Counted from the stretch's first letter, positions 37,949-48,220 are shown. The stretch: 64,000 nucleotides of DNA from Campylobacter pinnipediorum subsp. pinnipediorum (GCF_002021925.1 NZ_CP012546.1:1302001-1366000); one strand, 5' to 3'. Notes: generated from the sequence alone by a model not told the origin. Numbers and translations are program-made.

Positions 37949-39163
37949 TTATTTCAAAAGCATATTTTTAAGGATTCTCTTGCCTATCTCAACACCTGGT
38001 TGATTATAAGTATCAATACCTAGCATAATTCCTGTTGCTGATGTCAAGAGTTCATAATAATAAACTAAGTATCCCATATGCCACTCATCAATCATATCAA
38101 GCTCTATAACATCAACACTAAGTCCTTCTTGAACCAATGCCATCTTGGTAGAATCACACTGAAAATTTATAAGCTCACCAAGCTGTAAACCATCAACAAA
38201 ATCACAGTCTTTAAAGTGAGAAATATTTAAAGATGGAATTTTTACAGAGTTGGTGTTTTTTACCTTGATAAAAGTTATTGTTTTATCCTTAACACCATCC
38301 ATAATAAGCTGCAAAAAACTATGTTGGTCTTTGCTACCTATAAGTCCAACAGGTGTGCGACCTATACGTTTATATCCATTTTTTTTACCAAGACTTTCAG
38401 CCCAAAGCTGAACATACCAATCATTAAATCCATCAAGCAAACTAGAATAACTAAAAACGACATTTATATCAGCATTTCTGTGAGTTGCATAGTGATAAGC
38501 CTTAAAGATGATAGAATTATCATTTTCATCTATGTATTGTTTTTTGCAATACATAGCACCATCAAGTAAAAGTGATATATCATATCCACAAAAAGCCAAA
38601 GGCACAAGCCCTATAACACTCAAAACACTAAACCTACCACCAACATTTTTAGGAATATTGAAAAAATTTATATTATTTTCTTTTGCATATTGCTCTAAGG
38701 TTGTATTTTTATCTGTTATTATCAAAAAATTTCTACTTAAATCAGCTGGCTTGTAAAGATCAATAAGACATTTAAATATACTTATAGTCTCTATTGTATT
38801 ACCTGATTTTGAGCTTATTATAAACAAGCTCTCTTCAAAATTTATATGCTTAGTTACCATTTCAAAAACGCTAGGGTCTACATTATCTATAAAAAAAAGC
38901 TCTCTTGTGTGCTGTTTTTGAGCCATAGCCATTTTTAAAGCCTTAACACCCAAAGAACTACCACCAATACCAACTAGCACAATATTTTTTATGCCTTTTA
39001 ATTTTTTTTCGTATTCTAAAATTTTATCAAGCTCTTTTTTGTTCAAATCAGGAAGATGATAATACCCTATTTCACCACTATCGTGTTCCAAATTTACACG
39101 CTTAGCATATTCATTTATTATATTTTCATCATCAAAATTAAAATAAAAACTATTTTTAATCAT
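37949..39163 (-). CDS. pgi: Glucose-6-phosphate isomerase
   Basis: 404 residues, the short form of PGI usual in this group. Motifs: VLVGIGGSSLG, FIISKSGNT with sugar-phosphate Ser/Thr (here IISSKSGNT), AESLGKKNG and the C-terminal GIDTYNQPGVEIGK. In the absence of phosphofructokinase it serves gluconeogenesis and sugar-nucleotide supply. Starts within the end of galU (8-base overlap). Confidence 0.95.
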   Translation of the reverse strand: MIKNSFYFNFDDENIINEYAKRVNLEHDSGEIGYYHLPDLNKKELDKILEYEKKLKGIKNIVLVGIGGSSLGVKALKMAMAQKQHTRELFFIDNVDPSVFEMVTKHINFEESLFIISSKSGNTIETISIFKCLIDLYKPADLSRNFLIITDKNTTLEQYAKENNINFFNIPKNVGGRFSVLSVIGLVPLAFCGYDISLLLDGAMYCKKQYIDENDNSIIFKAYHYATHRNADINVVFSYSSLLDGFNDWYVQLWAESLGKKNGYKRIGRTPVGLIGSKDQHSFLQLIMDGVKDKTITFIKVKNTNSVKIPSLNISHFKDCDFVDGLQLGELINFQCDSTKMALVQEGLSVDVIELDMIDEWHMGYLVYYYELLTSATGIMLGIDTYNQPGVEIGKRILKNMLLK

Positions 39164-39980
39164 TTTTTAACTTATAAAAATAATTTGTTGCTTCCACAAA
39201 GCCATCTAAACTTCCACAATCAAACCTACGACCCTTAAATTTATAAGCCAAAACCATACCTCTTTTAGCCTGTGTTTTTAAAGCATCTGTGATTTGGATT
39301 TCTCCATTTTTACCTGGTTGTGTTTTTTCTAATATATTAAAAATATCAGGAGTTAAAATATATCTTCCAATTATAGCTAGATTACTAGGTGCTTCTTGTG
39401 GGTCTGGTTTTTCGACCATATCATCAACCATCAAAAGTCCATCTTCAATAGCTCTTCCAGACACCACACCATAGCTTTTTGTTTGCTCTTTTGGAACTTC
39501 CATAACAGCAACAACAGAACAACGATATCTTTCATAAATTTTTATCATTTGAGACAAAACACCTTCACCATCTTCATTTATACATAAATCATCAGCCAAA
39601 ACAACACCAAAAGCCTCATCTTTTACTAATGATTTTCCGGTATAGATAGCATCTCCAAGCCCTTTCATCTCATTTTGTCTAGTAAAACAAAATGTTGCAC
39701 TTTGCATGAGCTTTCTTATATCATCTAAAAGTGGTTCTTTGCTTGTTCCAGCTATTTGATGTTCTAGTTCATAACTTATATCAAAATAATCCTCCAAAGC
39801 TCTCTTGCCACGACCAACAACAAAAGCCATATTGTCCATTCCAGCTTCCAAAGCCTCATCAACACCATAATGAATCAATGGCTTTGTTAAGATAGGTAAC
39901 ATCTCTTTTGGTAAAGATTTTGTTGCTGGTAAAAACCTAGTTCCATAACCAGCTGCCGGAAAAAGACAAGTTTGTATCAT
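39156..39980 (-). CDS. galU: UTP-glucose-1-phosphate uridylyltransferase
   Basis: 274 residues with the nucleotidyl-transferase start FPAAGYGTRFLPATKSLPKE, VVLADDLC, MVEKPDP and GRYILTPDIF. Makes UDP-glucose for surface glycans. First gene of the galU-pgi pair; GGAAATCAAA lies before the ATG. Confidence 0.96.
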   Translation of the reverse strand: MIQTCLFPAAGYGTRFLPATKSLPKEMLPILTKPLIHYGVDEALEAGMDNMAFVVGRGKRALEDYFDISYELEHQIAGTSKEPLLDDIRKLMQSATFCFTRQNEMKGLGDAIYTGKSLVKDEAFGVVLADDLCINEDGEGVLSQMIKIYERYRCSVVAVMEVPKEQTKSYGVVSGRAIEDGLLMVDDMVEKPDPQEAPSNLAIIGRYILTPDIFNILEKTQPGKNGEIQITDALKTQAKRGMVLAYKFKGRRFDCGSLDGFVEATNYFYKLKND

Positions 39981-40020
39981 TTTGATTTCCTAAAAATAAA
40001 ATTTTAATTGTGTTATTTTA

Positions 40021-40977
40021 TCATTCCAAGCTTAAAAATGCTTTTTCATTTACAGAAAAAAATATCTCTTTTCCAGTTGTATATTCGCCTATTTTGGCAT
40101 TTTTTACAACACATTTTATCAAAAAATCCCCAGCTTTTATTTTAAGCAAAATATCATTTTTATATATAAGCGAAACAGAATGCAAGATACCTTTTATACT
40201 ATTATCTGATTTTACAAAACTTAAATTTATAAGATTTTGATTTATTGCTATTTTTTTACTATTTTTAAACTCTTTTGGTAGCTCAATTTTAAAATCTCCA
40301 AAATCAATAAACCCATTTGAAGCATTAAATATATTTTTAAGCTCAAAATCACTTAACCTACCCTCGTGCAAAAACAAGCTCTCATCACTAATAGCACTTA
40401 GCCATTTTTCATCATGAGAAGCTATAATAAATCCACTTTTATACTGATCTTTCATAAATTGTATAGCTTTCGCAAATTGCTTAGCCGTGCTTAAATCAAC
40501 AGCATTTGTAGGCTCATCAAGCAAGTTTAACTTAGCTCTTAAACATATAATCAAAGCAAAAGCTATACGTTTGTTTTGTCCTGAACTTAATTCATAATGT
40601 TGTTTTTGTAAAAAACTATCATCAAGTCCAACAAGCTCCAAAGCTTCATATACATATTTATCAAATTTATCTAAATTCCCTCTTGATTTTAGAGCAAATT
40701 TAAAATTATCCCTAATACTTCTTTTTAAAAGCATAGGCTCTGGTAAAAGTATAGAAATATCTTTTAGTTCATCTAAACTGAGCCTATCTTTGCCCCAAAT
40801 TTTAAGACTTCCACTTGTTGGCTTTATAAGATGTGCAATAGCTTTTAAAAGTGTGCTTTTTCCACTACCATTAAAGCCTAAAAGTGCTGTGCTTATCTTT
40901 GTGTCTATGTTTAATTTTTCTATATCAATGGCACGAAAATTATTATAATCTACTTTTAAATTTGATATCTCAATCAT
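40021..40977 (-). CDS. tupC: Tungstate ABC transporter, ATP-binding protein
   Basis: 318 residues. ABC domain (1-215) with Walker A GFNGSGKST, signature LSSGQNKR and Walker B LNLLDEPTNAVD, then a C-terminal extension (about 245-318) resembling a TOBE/Mop-like oxyanion domain (IKGILHSVSLIYKNDILLKIKAGDFLIK in part). Overlaps tupB by 4 bases. The specificity for tungstate comes from TupA and TupB in the same locus. Confidence 0.88.
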   Translation of the reverse strand: MIEISNLKVDYNNFRAIDIEKLNIDTKISTALLGFNGSGKSTLLKAIAHLIKPTSGSLKIWGKDRLSLDELKDISILLPEPMLLKRSIRDNFKFALKSRGNLDKFDKYVYEALELVGLDDSFLQKQHYELSSGQNKRIAFALIICLRAKLNLLDEPTNAVDLSTAKQFAKAIQFMKDQYKSGFIIASHDEKWLSAISDESLFLHEGRLSDFELKNIFNASNGFIDFGDFKIELPKEFKNSKKIAINQNLINLSFVKSDNSIKGILHSVSLIYKNDILLKIKAGDFLIKCVVKNAKIGEYTTGKEIFFSVNEKAFLSLE

Positions 40978-41666
40978 TTATCAAGCCTTTTTAAAAAATG
41001 AATAGATAAATTTACCAAAAAGGCTATAGATATCAAAACAATAGCCAAAGCTATACCTCTTTCAAATTGACCCTTATTTGTTTCAAGCGATATTGCTGTT
41101 GTTATCGTTCTTGTAAAATACTTTATATTTCCACCAATAAGCATTGCAACACCAACCTCAGCAACAATCCTACCATAGGCATTAGCTACAACAACCATTA
41201 AAGAATATCTTAATTCATAAATAACAACCATTGCAAGTCTTAAGCTACCAAGTCTATAAGACATTATAGTAAAATAGTGCTTTTCATCCATATTTTCAAT
41301 AATACTAGAACTTAAAGATATGATAATAGGCAAGGCTAAAACTAATTGGCCGATAACTATAGCCTTTAATGTAAATAATAATCCAAACTCCCCTAAAGGA
41401 CCATTTCTAGTAATAAAAGCATATATTATAAGGCCTATTGCAACAGTTGGCATAGCAAGCATAGTATCGCTTATAAATTTTAAAACCTTAGCTCCAAAAA
41501 ATTTATAAAACCCTAGGATAAAACCGATAGGAAGACCTATGATTAATGCAAGAATAATCGATATACTAGATGTATAAAGTGTGGCTTTGATGGCAGAATA
41601 TGTTTCAATATCTAAGCTCATAAGTAGCTTAAAAGCCGTAAAAATACCATCTGTAATAAATTCCAA
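40974..41666 (-). CDS. tupB: Tungstate ABC transporter, permease
   Basis: 230 residues from TTG 41666 with AGGAA eight bases upstream. Five to six membrane helices and the permease loop EVGVAMLIGGNIKYFTRT, characteristic of TupB/WtpB-type permeases. Transcribed divergently from tupA across 75 bases that contain a palindrome. Confidence 0.9.
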   Translation of the reverse strand: MEFITDGIFTAFKLLMSLDIETYSAIKATLYTSSISIILALIIGLPIGFILGFYKFFGAKVLKFISDTMLAMPTVAIGLIIYAFITRNGPLGEFGLLFTLKAIVIGQLVLALPIIISLSSSIIENMDEKHYFTIMSYRLGSLRLAMVVIYELRYSLMVVVANAYGRIVAEVGVAMLIGGNIKYFTRTITTAISLETNKGQFERGIALAIVLISIAFLVNLSIHFLKRLDK

Positions 41667-41692
41667 CTTAATAATTCCTAAATTTACATATT

Positions 41693-41709
41693 TATGTTAT
41701 CATAGCATA
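41693..41709. promoter_or_regulatory. Imperfect palindrome between tupB and tupA, candidate operator
   Basis: TATGTTAT-C-ATAGCATA: two 8-base arms, seven of eight pairs symmetrical, centred at 41701 in the 75-base divergent space. It would cover both promoters and could bind a ModE-like oxyanion regulator. The regulator is not in the window; this is inference. Confidence 0.5.
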
Positions 41710-41741
41710 TATAAGATAAAATTTCACAAGAAAGGTAGTTT

Positions 41742-42560
41742 ATGAAAAAAATATTTATATCATCAATTATAGCGGTTTGTGCACTTTTAGGAGCTGATTC
41801 TGATTTAAATATGGCTACAACAACAAGTACTGACAACACAGGACTTTTGGATGCTATATACCCTGTTTATAAGGCGAAAACCGGAGTTGATTTAAAATGG
41901 ACAGCAGTTGGAACTGGTGCTGCTTTGAAAATGGGAGAAAACTGTGATGTTGACATACTTTTTGTTCACTCTCCAAAGGTAGAAATGGATTTTGTAAATA
42001 ATGGCTACGGTATAGAAAGAAAAGCTGTTATGTATAATGATTTTGTTTTAATAGCTGATAAAAGTATTGCTGATAAATTTAAAGGCAAAGACTTAAAAGG
42101 TGCATTTGAAGTAATAAACAAAGAAAAAATTCCATTCTTCTCAAGAGGCGACAAATCAGGAACAGACAACAAAGAAAAAGGAATTTGGAAAAAAATGGCA
42201 AATGGTGTTCCTGAAAACGAAGCTTGGTATCGTCAAACAGGTCAAGGAATGCTAGCTACTATAAAAGCTGCTGAAGAGCAAAAAGGTGTTAGCTTTACTG
42301 ATAGAGGAACATATATCAAATATGAAGCAAATGCTAAAGGAAACCCTGATTTAGTTATAGTAAATGAAGGTGATGAAAGCCTTAAAAATCTCTACTCAAT
42401 AATAGCTGTAAACCCGAAACACTGCAAAAATGCCGATGTAGAAAATGCAAATAAATTTATAGACTGGATTGTTAGTGATGAGGGTCAAAAGTTTGTTGGT
42501 GATTTTAAATTGTTAAACAAACAACTATTTACTCCTGATGCCAAAACAAGAAAAAATTAA
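41742..42560 (+). CDS. tupA: Tungstate-binding periplasmic protein
   Basis: 272 residues with a signal peptide (1-18). The mature start MATTTSTDNTGLLDAI and the stretch FFSRGDKSGTDNKEK are the oxyanion-binding motifs of TupA. Binds tungstate (or molybdate) in the periplasm for TupB/TupC. AAAGG precedes the ATG. Campylobacter uses tungsten or molybdenum in formate dehydrogenases, which fits mobB in this window. Confidence 0.93.
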   Translation: MKKIFISSIIAVCALLGADSDLNMATTTSTDNTGLLDAIYPVYKAKTGVDLKWTAVGTGAALKMGENCDVDILFVHSPKVEMDFVNNGYGIERKAVMYNDFVLIADKSIADKFKGKDLKGAFEVINKEKIPFFSRGDKSGTDNKEKGIWKKMANGVPENEAWYRQTGQGMLATIKAAEEQKGVSFTDRGTYIKYEANAKGNPDLVIVNEGDESLKNLYSIIAVNPKHCKNADVENANKFIDWIVSDEGQKFVGDFKLLNKQLFTPDAKTRKN

Positions 42561-42565
42561 TAACT

Positions 42566-42584
42566 AGGTGGGATTTACCCACCT
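42566..42584 (+). terminator. Terminator-like hairpin after tupA
   Basis: AGGTGGG-ATTTA-CCCACCT, a perfect 7-bp GC-rich stem starting 5 bases after the tupA stop, followed by TTAATTT. It overlaps a possible GTG start of the next gene, which argues against that start. Confidence 0.7.
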
Positions 42585-42594
42585 TAATTTAGAT

Positions 42595-43218
42595 ATGCTA
42601 AAAACAATAAACGATACATTTAAAGCCCAAATAGACATAAAAAAATCTAATTTTTTAGCTTTTTTAACACCTTTTGAAAATTTCAAAACTATGCACGAAT
42701 CGCTAAAACAAGAACACCCAAAAGCTGTTCATATAGTATGGGCTTATAGAGTTATGAATAAATACGGACAAATTGTTGAAAATCAAAGCGATGATGGAGA
42801 GCCAAAAGGAACAAGCGGCCCACCAGCACTTAATGCTTTAAGGGGTGCAAACCTAATAAACTCAGCAATACTTATAGTAAGATATTTTGGTGGAATAAAA
42901 CTTGGCACAGGAGGTCTTGTAAGGGCTTATTCAACAGCTACAAATTTAGCTATAAATGAAGCAATTTTAATTGATTTTATACAAAAAGAGAGTGTTGTGT
43001 TTTTTACAAATTTTTCACTTATTTCAAGATTTGAACACTATTTTCAAACAAACAATATTTTTGATATCAAAAAAGATTTTAACGAAAAAGGTGCCAAGTG
43101 GGAGATAAACTTAACAATGCAAGAGTTTTTAAATTTACATAATTTTTTAAAAACAATACAAACAAATGATTTTGAATTTTTAGCATTACCAATACATGCA
43201 AAAGATAGCATAAACTAA
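42595..43218 (+). CDS. YigZ/IMPACT-family protein
   Basis: 207 residues from ATG 42595. Contains the UPF0029/IMPACT core: KKSNFLAFLTPF, SDDGEPKGTSGPPAL and RYFGGIKLGTGGLVRAYS. IMPACT homologues affect translation or stress regulation; the bacterial role is unclear. I reject the GTG at 42568 because it lies in the tupA hairpin. Stands between tupA and lgt. Confidence 0.9.
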   Translation: MLKTINDTFKAQIDIKKSNFLAFLTPFENFKTMHESLKQEHPKAVHIVWAYRVMNKYGQIVENQSDDGEPKGTSGPPALNALRGANLINSAILIVRYFGGIKLGTGGLVRAYSTATNLAINEAILIDFIQKESVVFFTNFSLISRFEHYFQTNNIFDIKKDFNEKGAKWEINLTMQEFLNLHNFLKTIQTNDFEFLALPIHAKDSIN

Positions 43219-43312
43219 TTTTAAAGATATAATTTTATACAAATTTTATCAAAACAATAAGTTTTATATTGTAAAATCCTAACTTACATATTACACAAAT
43301 GAAAGATTTTAT

Positions 43313-44113
43313 ATGACTTTTTGGAATGAAATTTATACACACTTTAATCCCGTAGCATTTAGTATTTTTGGAATAAATGTCCACTGGTATGGAATAATGT
43401 ATGTTTTAGCATTATTAGTAGCATTAAGCATGGCTAAATATTTTGTTAAAAAAGACAAAATACCTATAAGCAACTCTATGCTTGATAATTATTTTTTCTG
43501 GGTTGAAGTTGGAGTTATTCTTGGTGCTAGGATTGGATATATACTTATTTATTCTGATGATACATTATGGTACATAACCAACCCTTGGCAAATTTTTAAC
43601 CCATTTTATGACGGAGTTTTTGTTGGAATTCGCGGTATGAGCTATCACGGTGCTGTTGTTGGATTTTTAATAGCTACATTTGCATATTGTAAAAAATATA
43701 AACAAAATAGCTTGATGTTTTTGGATTTGTGTGCTATATCGATACCACTTGGGTATTTCTTTGGTCGTATAGGAAATTTTTTAAATCAAGAGTTATTTGG
43801 AAGAGCAACCGATGTAGCTTGGGCGATAAAGGTAGGTGGTATTATGAGACACCCTTCTCAGCTTTATGAAGCTGTGCTTGAAGGCTTAATAGTTTTTATT
43901 ATTTTATTTTTTTATAGGAAATTTAAGAAATTTAATGGAGAGCTTATTGCATTATATGCTATTTTATATGCTATTGCTAGGTTTGTATCAGAGTTTTTTA
44001 GGGAGCCTGATTATAATCTAGGCTTTATATTTTTAAATCTATCTATGGGTCATTTGTTATCTTTAGCAATGATTTTTATAGGTTGCTTTACATACTTTTA
44101 TTTAAAAAAATAA
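43313..44113 (+). CDS. lgt: Prolipoprotein diacylglyceryl transferase
   Basis: 266 residues, about seven membrane helices, with the Lgt signature [13 protein letters not shown] and the essential HWYG-like start (NVHWYGIMY) plus YHGAVVGF. Adds diacylglycerol to the lipobox Cys of prolipoproteins, several of which are in this window. A TATAAT at 43228-43233 could be its promoter. Confidence 0.96.
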   Translation: MTFWNEIYTHFNPVAFSIFGINVHWYGIMYVLALLVALSMAKYFVKKDKIPISNSMLDNYFFWVEVGVILGARIGYILIYSDDTLWYITNPWQIFNPFYDGVFVGIRGMSYHGAVVGFLIATFAYCKKYKQNSLMFLDLCAISIPLGYFFGRIGNFLNQELFGRATDVAWAIKVGGIMRHPSQLYEAVLEGLIVFIILFFYRKFKKFNGELIALYAILYAIARFVSEFFREPDYNLGFIFLNLSMGHLLSLAMIFIGCFTYFYLKK

Positions 44114-44141
44114 TTTAAATTTAGCTAAAGTATTTTTTTTA

Positions 44142-44201
44142 TATAATTACAAAATTATTAATTTTATTTAATTATATTAATTAAGATTTTATTAATATAA
44201 T
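44142..44201 (+). promoter_or_regulatory. frdCAB promoter region
   Basis: Two TATAAT hexamers, 44142-44147 and 44196-44201, in a very AT-rich leader with T-run upstream of the first. The second is only 20 bases from the ATG. AAGGAG lies at 44210-44214. Confidence 0.45.
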
Positions 44202-44220
44202 TTTAAAGTAAGGAGTATTC

Positions 44221-44928
44221 ATGACCGGGCTTATTGAGGGTTTTTTAGGTGTTCGCTCAGACTGCAAAAAAAGTCGTTGCACCGCCAGCTGGGATAGATT
44301 ACAAAGTATAACAGGGCTTATTCTAGCCTGTTTTATACTATGTCATATGGTTTTCACATCTACAATAATCTTTGGCAAAGATGCATTTAATGCAGTTGTA
44401 GAGTTTGCGGAAGCTAGTTTTTTATTTGAAGGTGGATTACCAATAATAACAAATTTAATCGCTGCTTTTATATTTGTTATTTTTATGGTTCATGCATTTT
44501 TAGCAATGAGAAAGTTTCCAGCTAACTTCAAACAATATATAATGTTTGTAGGTCATAAAAATCGCATAAAACATTTTGATACTACACTATGGTGGTTTCA
44601 ATTTTTAACAGGATTTGTTCTATTTTTTACAGCAAGCGCTCATCTTGTTGATATTATGTTTAATCCAACCAAAATAACAGCTAAAACATCTGCTACAAAT
44701 TTTGAAACATTGGAATTTTTCTATCTTGCACTTCTTATTTTTATGGTTGTTCATGCAAGTATTGGCATGTACAGGTTATATGTAAAATGGATAAGCATTG
44801 ATGGTGCTAACAGACAAGAGATGCTAGAAAAAAGAAATAAAGCTAGAACAATAATTTTTGCTATTTTTGGAGCACTTGCAACAATAGCATTAATAGCCGA
44901 TTTTATATGGATTGGCCTTAGTCATTAA
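44221..44928 (+). CDS. frdC: Fumarate reductase cytochrome b subunit
   Basis: 235 residues with five membrane helices and conserved His residues in helices (CHMVF, MVHAFLA, SAHLVD, MVVHASIG) that ligate two b hemes, the dihaem type of Wolinella/Campylobacter QFR. Oxidises menaquinol and passes electrons to FrdB. First gene of frdCAB; AAGGAG lies 6 bases before the ATG. Confidence 0.96.
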   Translation: MTGLIEGFLGVRSDCKKSRCTASWDRLQSITGLILACFILCHMVFTSTIIFGKDAFNAVVEFAEASFLFEGGLPIITNLIAAFIFVIFMVHAFLAMRKFPANFKQYIMFVGHKNRIKHFDTTLWWFQFLTGFVLFFTASAHLVDIMFNPTKITAKTSATNFETLEFFYLALLIFMVVHASIGMYRLYVKWISIDGANRQEMLEKRNKARTIIFAIFGALATIALIADFIWIGLSH

Positions 44929-44950
44929 TTGGAAATAGGAGCTTAGAAAA

Positions 44951-46939
44951 ATGAATGTAAAATATTGTGATGCGCTAGTCATTGGTGGTGGACTTGCTGG
45001 GCTTAGAGCTGCTGTTGCGGCTGGAGAAAAAGGTCTTAGCACTATAGTGTTAAGCCTTATTCCAGTTAAAAGATCGCACTCTGCAGCCGCACAAGGTGGA
45101 ATGCAAGCGAGCCTAGGTAACTCTAAAATGAGTGAAGGCGACAACGAAGATGTTCACTTTGCAGATACTGTAAAAGGAAGTGACTGGGGGTGCGATCAGG
45201 ATGTTGCTAGAATGTTTTGCCAAACTGCACCAAAAGCTATTCGCGAATTAGCGGCTTGGGGTGTTCCATGGACAAGAATAAAAAAAGGTGAAAGAAGTGC
45301 AATTATAAACGCACAAAAAACAACAATAGTTGAAAAAGAAGAAGTTCATGGTCTTATACACTCTAGGGATTTTGGTGGAACAAAAAAATGGAGAACCTGT
45401 TATACAGCTGATGCAACAGGACACACAATGCTATTTGCTGTTGCAAACGAAGCATTAAAACACAATGTTGCAATTGAAGATAGAAAAGAAGCTATAGCAT
45501 TAATTCATGAGAACAACCGTTGCTACGGTGCTATAGTTCGTGACTTAATAACCGGCGATATCACCGCTTATGTATCAAAAGGAACACTTATAGCAACCGG
45601 TGGATATGGAAGAGTCTATAAACATACCACAAATGCTGTTGTTTGTGAGGGCATAGGTGCAGCAATAGCTCTAGAAACAGGGGTGGCGAGACTAGGAAAT
45701 ATGGAAGCTGTGCAGTTTCACCCAACACCTATAGTTCCAAGCGGAATTTTACTAACAGAGGGATGCCGTGGGGATGGTGGAATATTGCGTGATGTTGACG
45801 GATATAGATTTATGCCTGATTATGAACCAGAAAAAAAAGAACTTGCTAGTCGTGATGTTGTAAGTCGTAGAATTATGGAACACATAAGAAAAGGCAAAGG
45901 TGTAAAAAGTGCTTATGGGGATCATGTTTGGCTTGATATAAGTATACTTGGTCGTGAACATATAGAGAAAAATTTACGTGATGTTCAAGAAATTTGCCAA
46001 ATTTTTAATGGGATAGATCCGGCAGATGAAGGTCCTAAAGGTTGGGCTCCTATTTTACCTATGCAACATTATTCAATGGGCGGGATTAAAACAAATGCAA
46101 AAGGAGAAAGTCCAACACTTCAAGGTCTATTTAGTGCGGGAGAAGCTGCTTGTTGGGATATGCATGGTTTTAATAGACTTGGAGGAAACTCTGTTTCTGA
46201 AACAGTTGTTGCTGGTATGATTGTTGGTGATTATTTTGCTGATTACTGTAATACTCACGAAATAGAGATAAAAACACAAAACATAAATAAATTTGTCCAA
46301 GATCAAATAGACTATATGCAAAATCTAATAAAAAAAGATGGTCATTTCAATGTTTTTGAGATTAAAAACAAGATGAAAGATATAATGTGGGAACATGTTG
46401 CCATATTTAGAACAGGCGAAGGACTTGAAAAGGCAGTAAAAGAGCTTGAAGAATTATACAAACACTCGCTTGATGTAAAAGTAAGTAACAAAAATTTATT
46501 CGGCAACCCTGAACTTGAAGAGGCATACAGAGTTCCAAAAATGCTAAAGCTAGCTCTTTGTATAGCTTACGGCGCTCTTTTAAGAACAGAAAGTCGTGGA
46601 GCACACTATAGAGAAGATTATACAAAAAGAGATGATTTAAATTGGTTAAGTAGAACTCTTACAAGCTGGAAAGAAGGCGACACAATGCCTACGGTAGAAT
46701 ATGAAAAACTTGATATTATGAAAATGGAAATGCCTCCAGCATTTAGAGGATATGGAGCAAAGGGAAATATAATAGAACACCCTGATAGCGCCATAAGGCA
46801 AGCTCAAGTTGATGAAATTCGTTCAAAAATGCAAGCTGAAGGCAAAAGCAGACAAGAGATACAAGAAGCACTTATGCATTATGAATTACAACCAAAATAT
46901 AAAGCACCAAATGAAAGAGCAGGTATAGGATATGAGTAG
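44951..46939 (+). CDS. frdA: Fumarate reductase flavoprotein subunit
   Basis: 662 residues. FAD-binding [10 protein letters not shown] near the N-terminus, the covalent-flavin His region [11 protein letters not shown], the active-site stretch with HPTPI and TEGCRGDGG, and a C-terminal helical domain. Reduces fumarate to succinate on the cytoplasmic face in anaerobic respiration; in Campylobacter the same complex can oxidise succinate. Overlaps frdB by 8 bases. Confidence 0.97.
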   Translation: MNVKYCDALVIGGGLAGLRAAVAAGEKGLSTIVLSLIPVKRSHSAAAQGGMQASLGNSKMSEGDNEDVHFADTVKGSDWGCDQDVARMFCQTAPKAIRELAAWGVPWTRIKKGERSAIINAQKTTIVEKEEVHGLIHSRDFGGTKKWRTCYTADATGHTMLFAVANEALKHNVAIEDRKEAIALIHENNRCYGAIVRDLITGDITAYVSKGTLIATGGYGRVYKHTTNAVVCEGIGAAIALETGVARLGNMEAVQFHPTPIVPSGILLTEGCRGDGGILRDVDGYRFMPDYEPEKKELASRDVVSRRIMEHIRKGKGVKSAYGDHVWLDISILGREHIEKNLRDVQEICQIFNGIDPADEGPKGWAPILPMQHYSMGGIKTNAKGESPTLQGLFSAGEAACWDMHGFNRLGGNSVSETVVAGMIVGDYFADYCNTHEIEIKTQNINKFVQDQIDYMQNLIKKDGHFNVFEIKNKMKDIMWEHVAIFRTGEGLEKAVKELEELYKHSLDVKVSNKNLFGNPELEEAYRVPKMLKLALCIAYGALLRTESRGAHYREDYTKRDDLNWLSRTLTSWKEGDTMPTVEYEKLDIMKMEMPPAFRGYGAKGNIIEHPDSAIRQAQVDEIRSKMQAEGKSRQEIQEALMHYELQPKYKAPNERAGIGYE

Positions 46940-47651
46940 AAAAATAACAATTAAAGCATTTAAATATAACCCATTAAGCAAAATTTCAAAACCATATTTT
47001 GCAACCTATGAGCTAGAAGAAACACCTGGAATGACTATATTTATAGCATTAAATTATATAAGAGAAAGACACGATCCAGATCTAAGCTTTGATTTTGTTT
47101 GTCGTGCGGGAATTTGTGGTAGCTGCGGAATGCTAATAAACGGCAAGCCTAGTTTAGCATGTAGAACACTTACAAAAGATTTTGAAAGTGGTATTATAGA
47201 GCTAATGCCTCTTCCTGTATTTAGACTCATTAAAGATTTAAGCGTTGATACTGGAAATTGGATGAATGCTATGAGCAAAAGGGTTGAGAGTTGGATACAC
47301 ACAGATCACAAAACAGATATATCAAAACTTGAAGAAAAGGTTGAGCCAGAAGTAGCACAAGAAGTATTTGAGCTTGATAGATGTATAGAATGCGGTATTT
47401 GCGTTGCTGCTTGTGGAACCGCTATTATGAGAAAAGATTTTATAGGTGCTGTTGGATTAAATAGAGTAGCTAGATTTAAAATTGATGCACTTGACAAAAG
47501 AACAGATGAAGACTTTTATGAGCTTATAGGCGATGATGATGGAGTATTTGGTTGTATGAGCTTGCTTGCTTGTGAAGACAACTGTCCAAAACATTTACCT
47601 TTGCAAAGCAAAATAGCTTATATGAGAAGAAAACTAGCAAGTGTAAAATAA
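46932..47651 (+). CDS. frdB: Fumarate reductase iron-sulfur subunit
   Basis: 239 residues. [2Fe-2S] ferredoxin domain with [10 protein letters not shown] and a later CRT, then C-terminal cluster motifs [12 protein letters not shown] and [14 protein letters not shown] for the [4Fe-4S] and [3Fe-4S] centres. Carries electrons from FrdC hemes to FrdA FAD. Last gene of the operon, followed by a strong hairpin. Confidence 0.97.
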   Translation: MSRKITIKAFKYNPLSKISKPYFATYELEETPGMTIFIALNYIRERHDPDLSFDFVCRAGICGSCGMLINGKPSLACRTLTKDFESGIIELMPLPVFRLIKDLSVDTGNWMNAMSKRVESWIHTDHKTDISKLEEKVEPEVAQEVFELDRCIECGICVAACGTAIMRKDFIGAVGLNRVARFKIDALDKRTDEDFYELIGDDDGVFGCMSLLACEDNCPKHLPLQSKIAYMRRKLASVK

Positions 47652-47669
47652 ACTAAAATGAGGTAAAAA

Positions 47670-47705
47670 ATAAATTTTAAGCATTGAAAAATGCTTAAAA
47701 TTTAT
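47670..47705 (+). terminator. Hairpin after frdB
   Basis: A perfect 16-bp inverted repeat (ATAAATTTTAAGCATT and its complement) with a GAAA tetraloop. The U-run lies inside the stem, so it may act as terminator in either direction or as a 3'-end stabiliser. Confidence 0.7.
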
Positions 47706-47754
47706 TCAAACAACACCAACAAACCACTTTTAAAATTTAAAACAATAAAAATAA

Positions 47755-47777
47755 AAAAGCAATATAAAATTGCTTTT
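47755..47777 (-). terminator. Terminator of the DoxX-family gene
   Basis: AAAAGCAAT and ATTGCTTTT form a 9-bp stem with a 5-base loop; on the minus strand it is followed by TTTATTTTTATTG. It lies 12 bases after the stop of the DoxX gene. Confidence 0.7.
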
Positions 47778-47788
47778 AATAATACCTC

Positions 47789-48220
47789 TTAGTCTTTTCT
47801 AAGAGCGTATTTACCACTTCCAGCAAAGATTATTGCAAGTGAACTAGTTAAATAAAAATAAGCTTCAGCGAGAATTAATCCACCAGTTCTTGCATCTAAG
47901 CCGAATAAAACAGAATGTTTTACAATAAAAATAAACAATGTTGTTCCCAATGTAAATACAGCAGCCAATCTACTAAATACACCTAATATAAGCATAATTG
48001 GGGCTACTATTTCACCTAGATAAACCAAATATGCAAAATAAGTTCCTATTAATTCAGGGAAGCCAAGCATATTAATAAGCTGATCTTGAATTTTTGCAAT
48101 ACCATGTGAAGCTTTAGCAATACCATGAAAAATAATAGTAAATGCTAAACCAAGACGAACAAAAAGTAATGCAAGATCTACATTGTGCAATTTTTCTACA
48201 CACGAATCATAAAATTTCAT
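47789..48220 (-). CDS. DoxX-family membrane protein
   Basis: 143 residues with four membrane helices and the DoxX pattern LLFVRLGLAFTIIFHGIAK (first helix) and YLGEIVAPIMLILG. DoxX proteins are linked to quinone-related redox or thiosulfate oxidation and to stress membranes elsewhere; the role here is unknown. GGAGATATT precedes the ATG. Single gene between its own terminator and the flagellar pair. Confidence 0.88.
   Translation of the reverse strand: MKFYDSCVEKLHNVDLALLFVRLGLAFTIIFHGIAKASHGIAKIQDQLINMLGFPELIGTYFAYLVYLGEIVAPIMLILGVFSRLAAVFTLGTTLFIFIVKHSVLFGLDARTGGLILAEAYFYLTSSLAIIFAGSGKYALRKD

Noticed and set aside
42568-42594. GTG start for the YigZ-family gene
   Set aside because: The GTG lies within the tupA terminator stem; an in-frame ATG at 42595 gives the usual N-terminus.
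44148-44210. Repeats of ATTAAT/TTAATT upstream of frdC as a binding-site array
   Set aside because: Units are irregular and consist only of A and T; expected in such a base composition.
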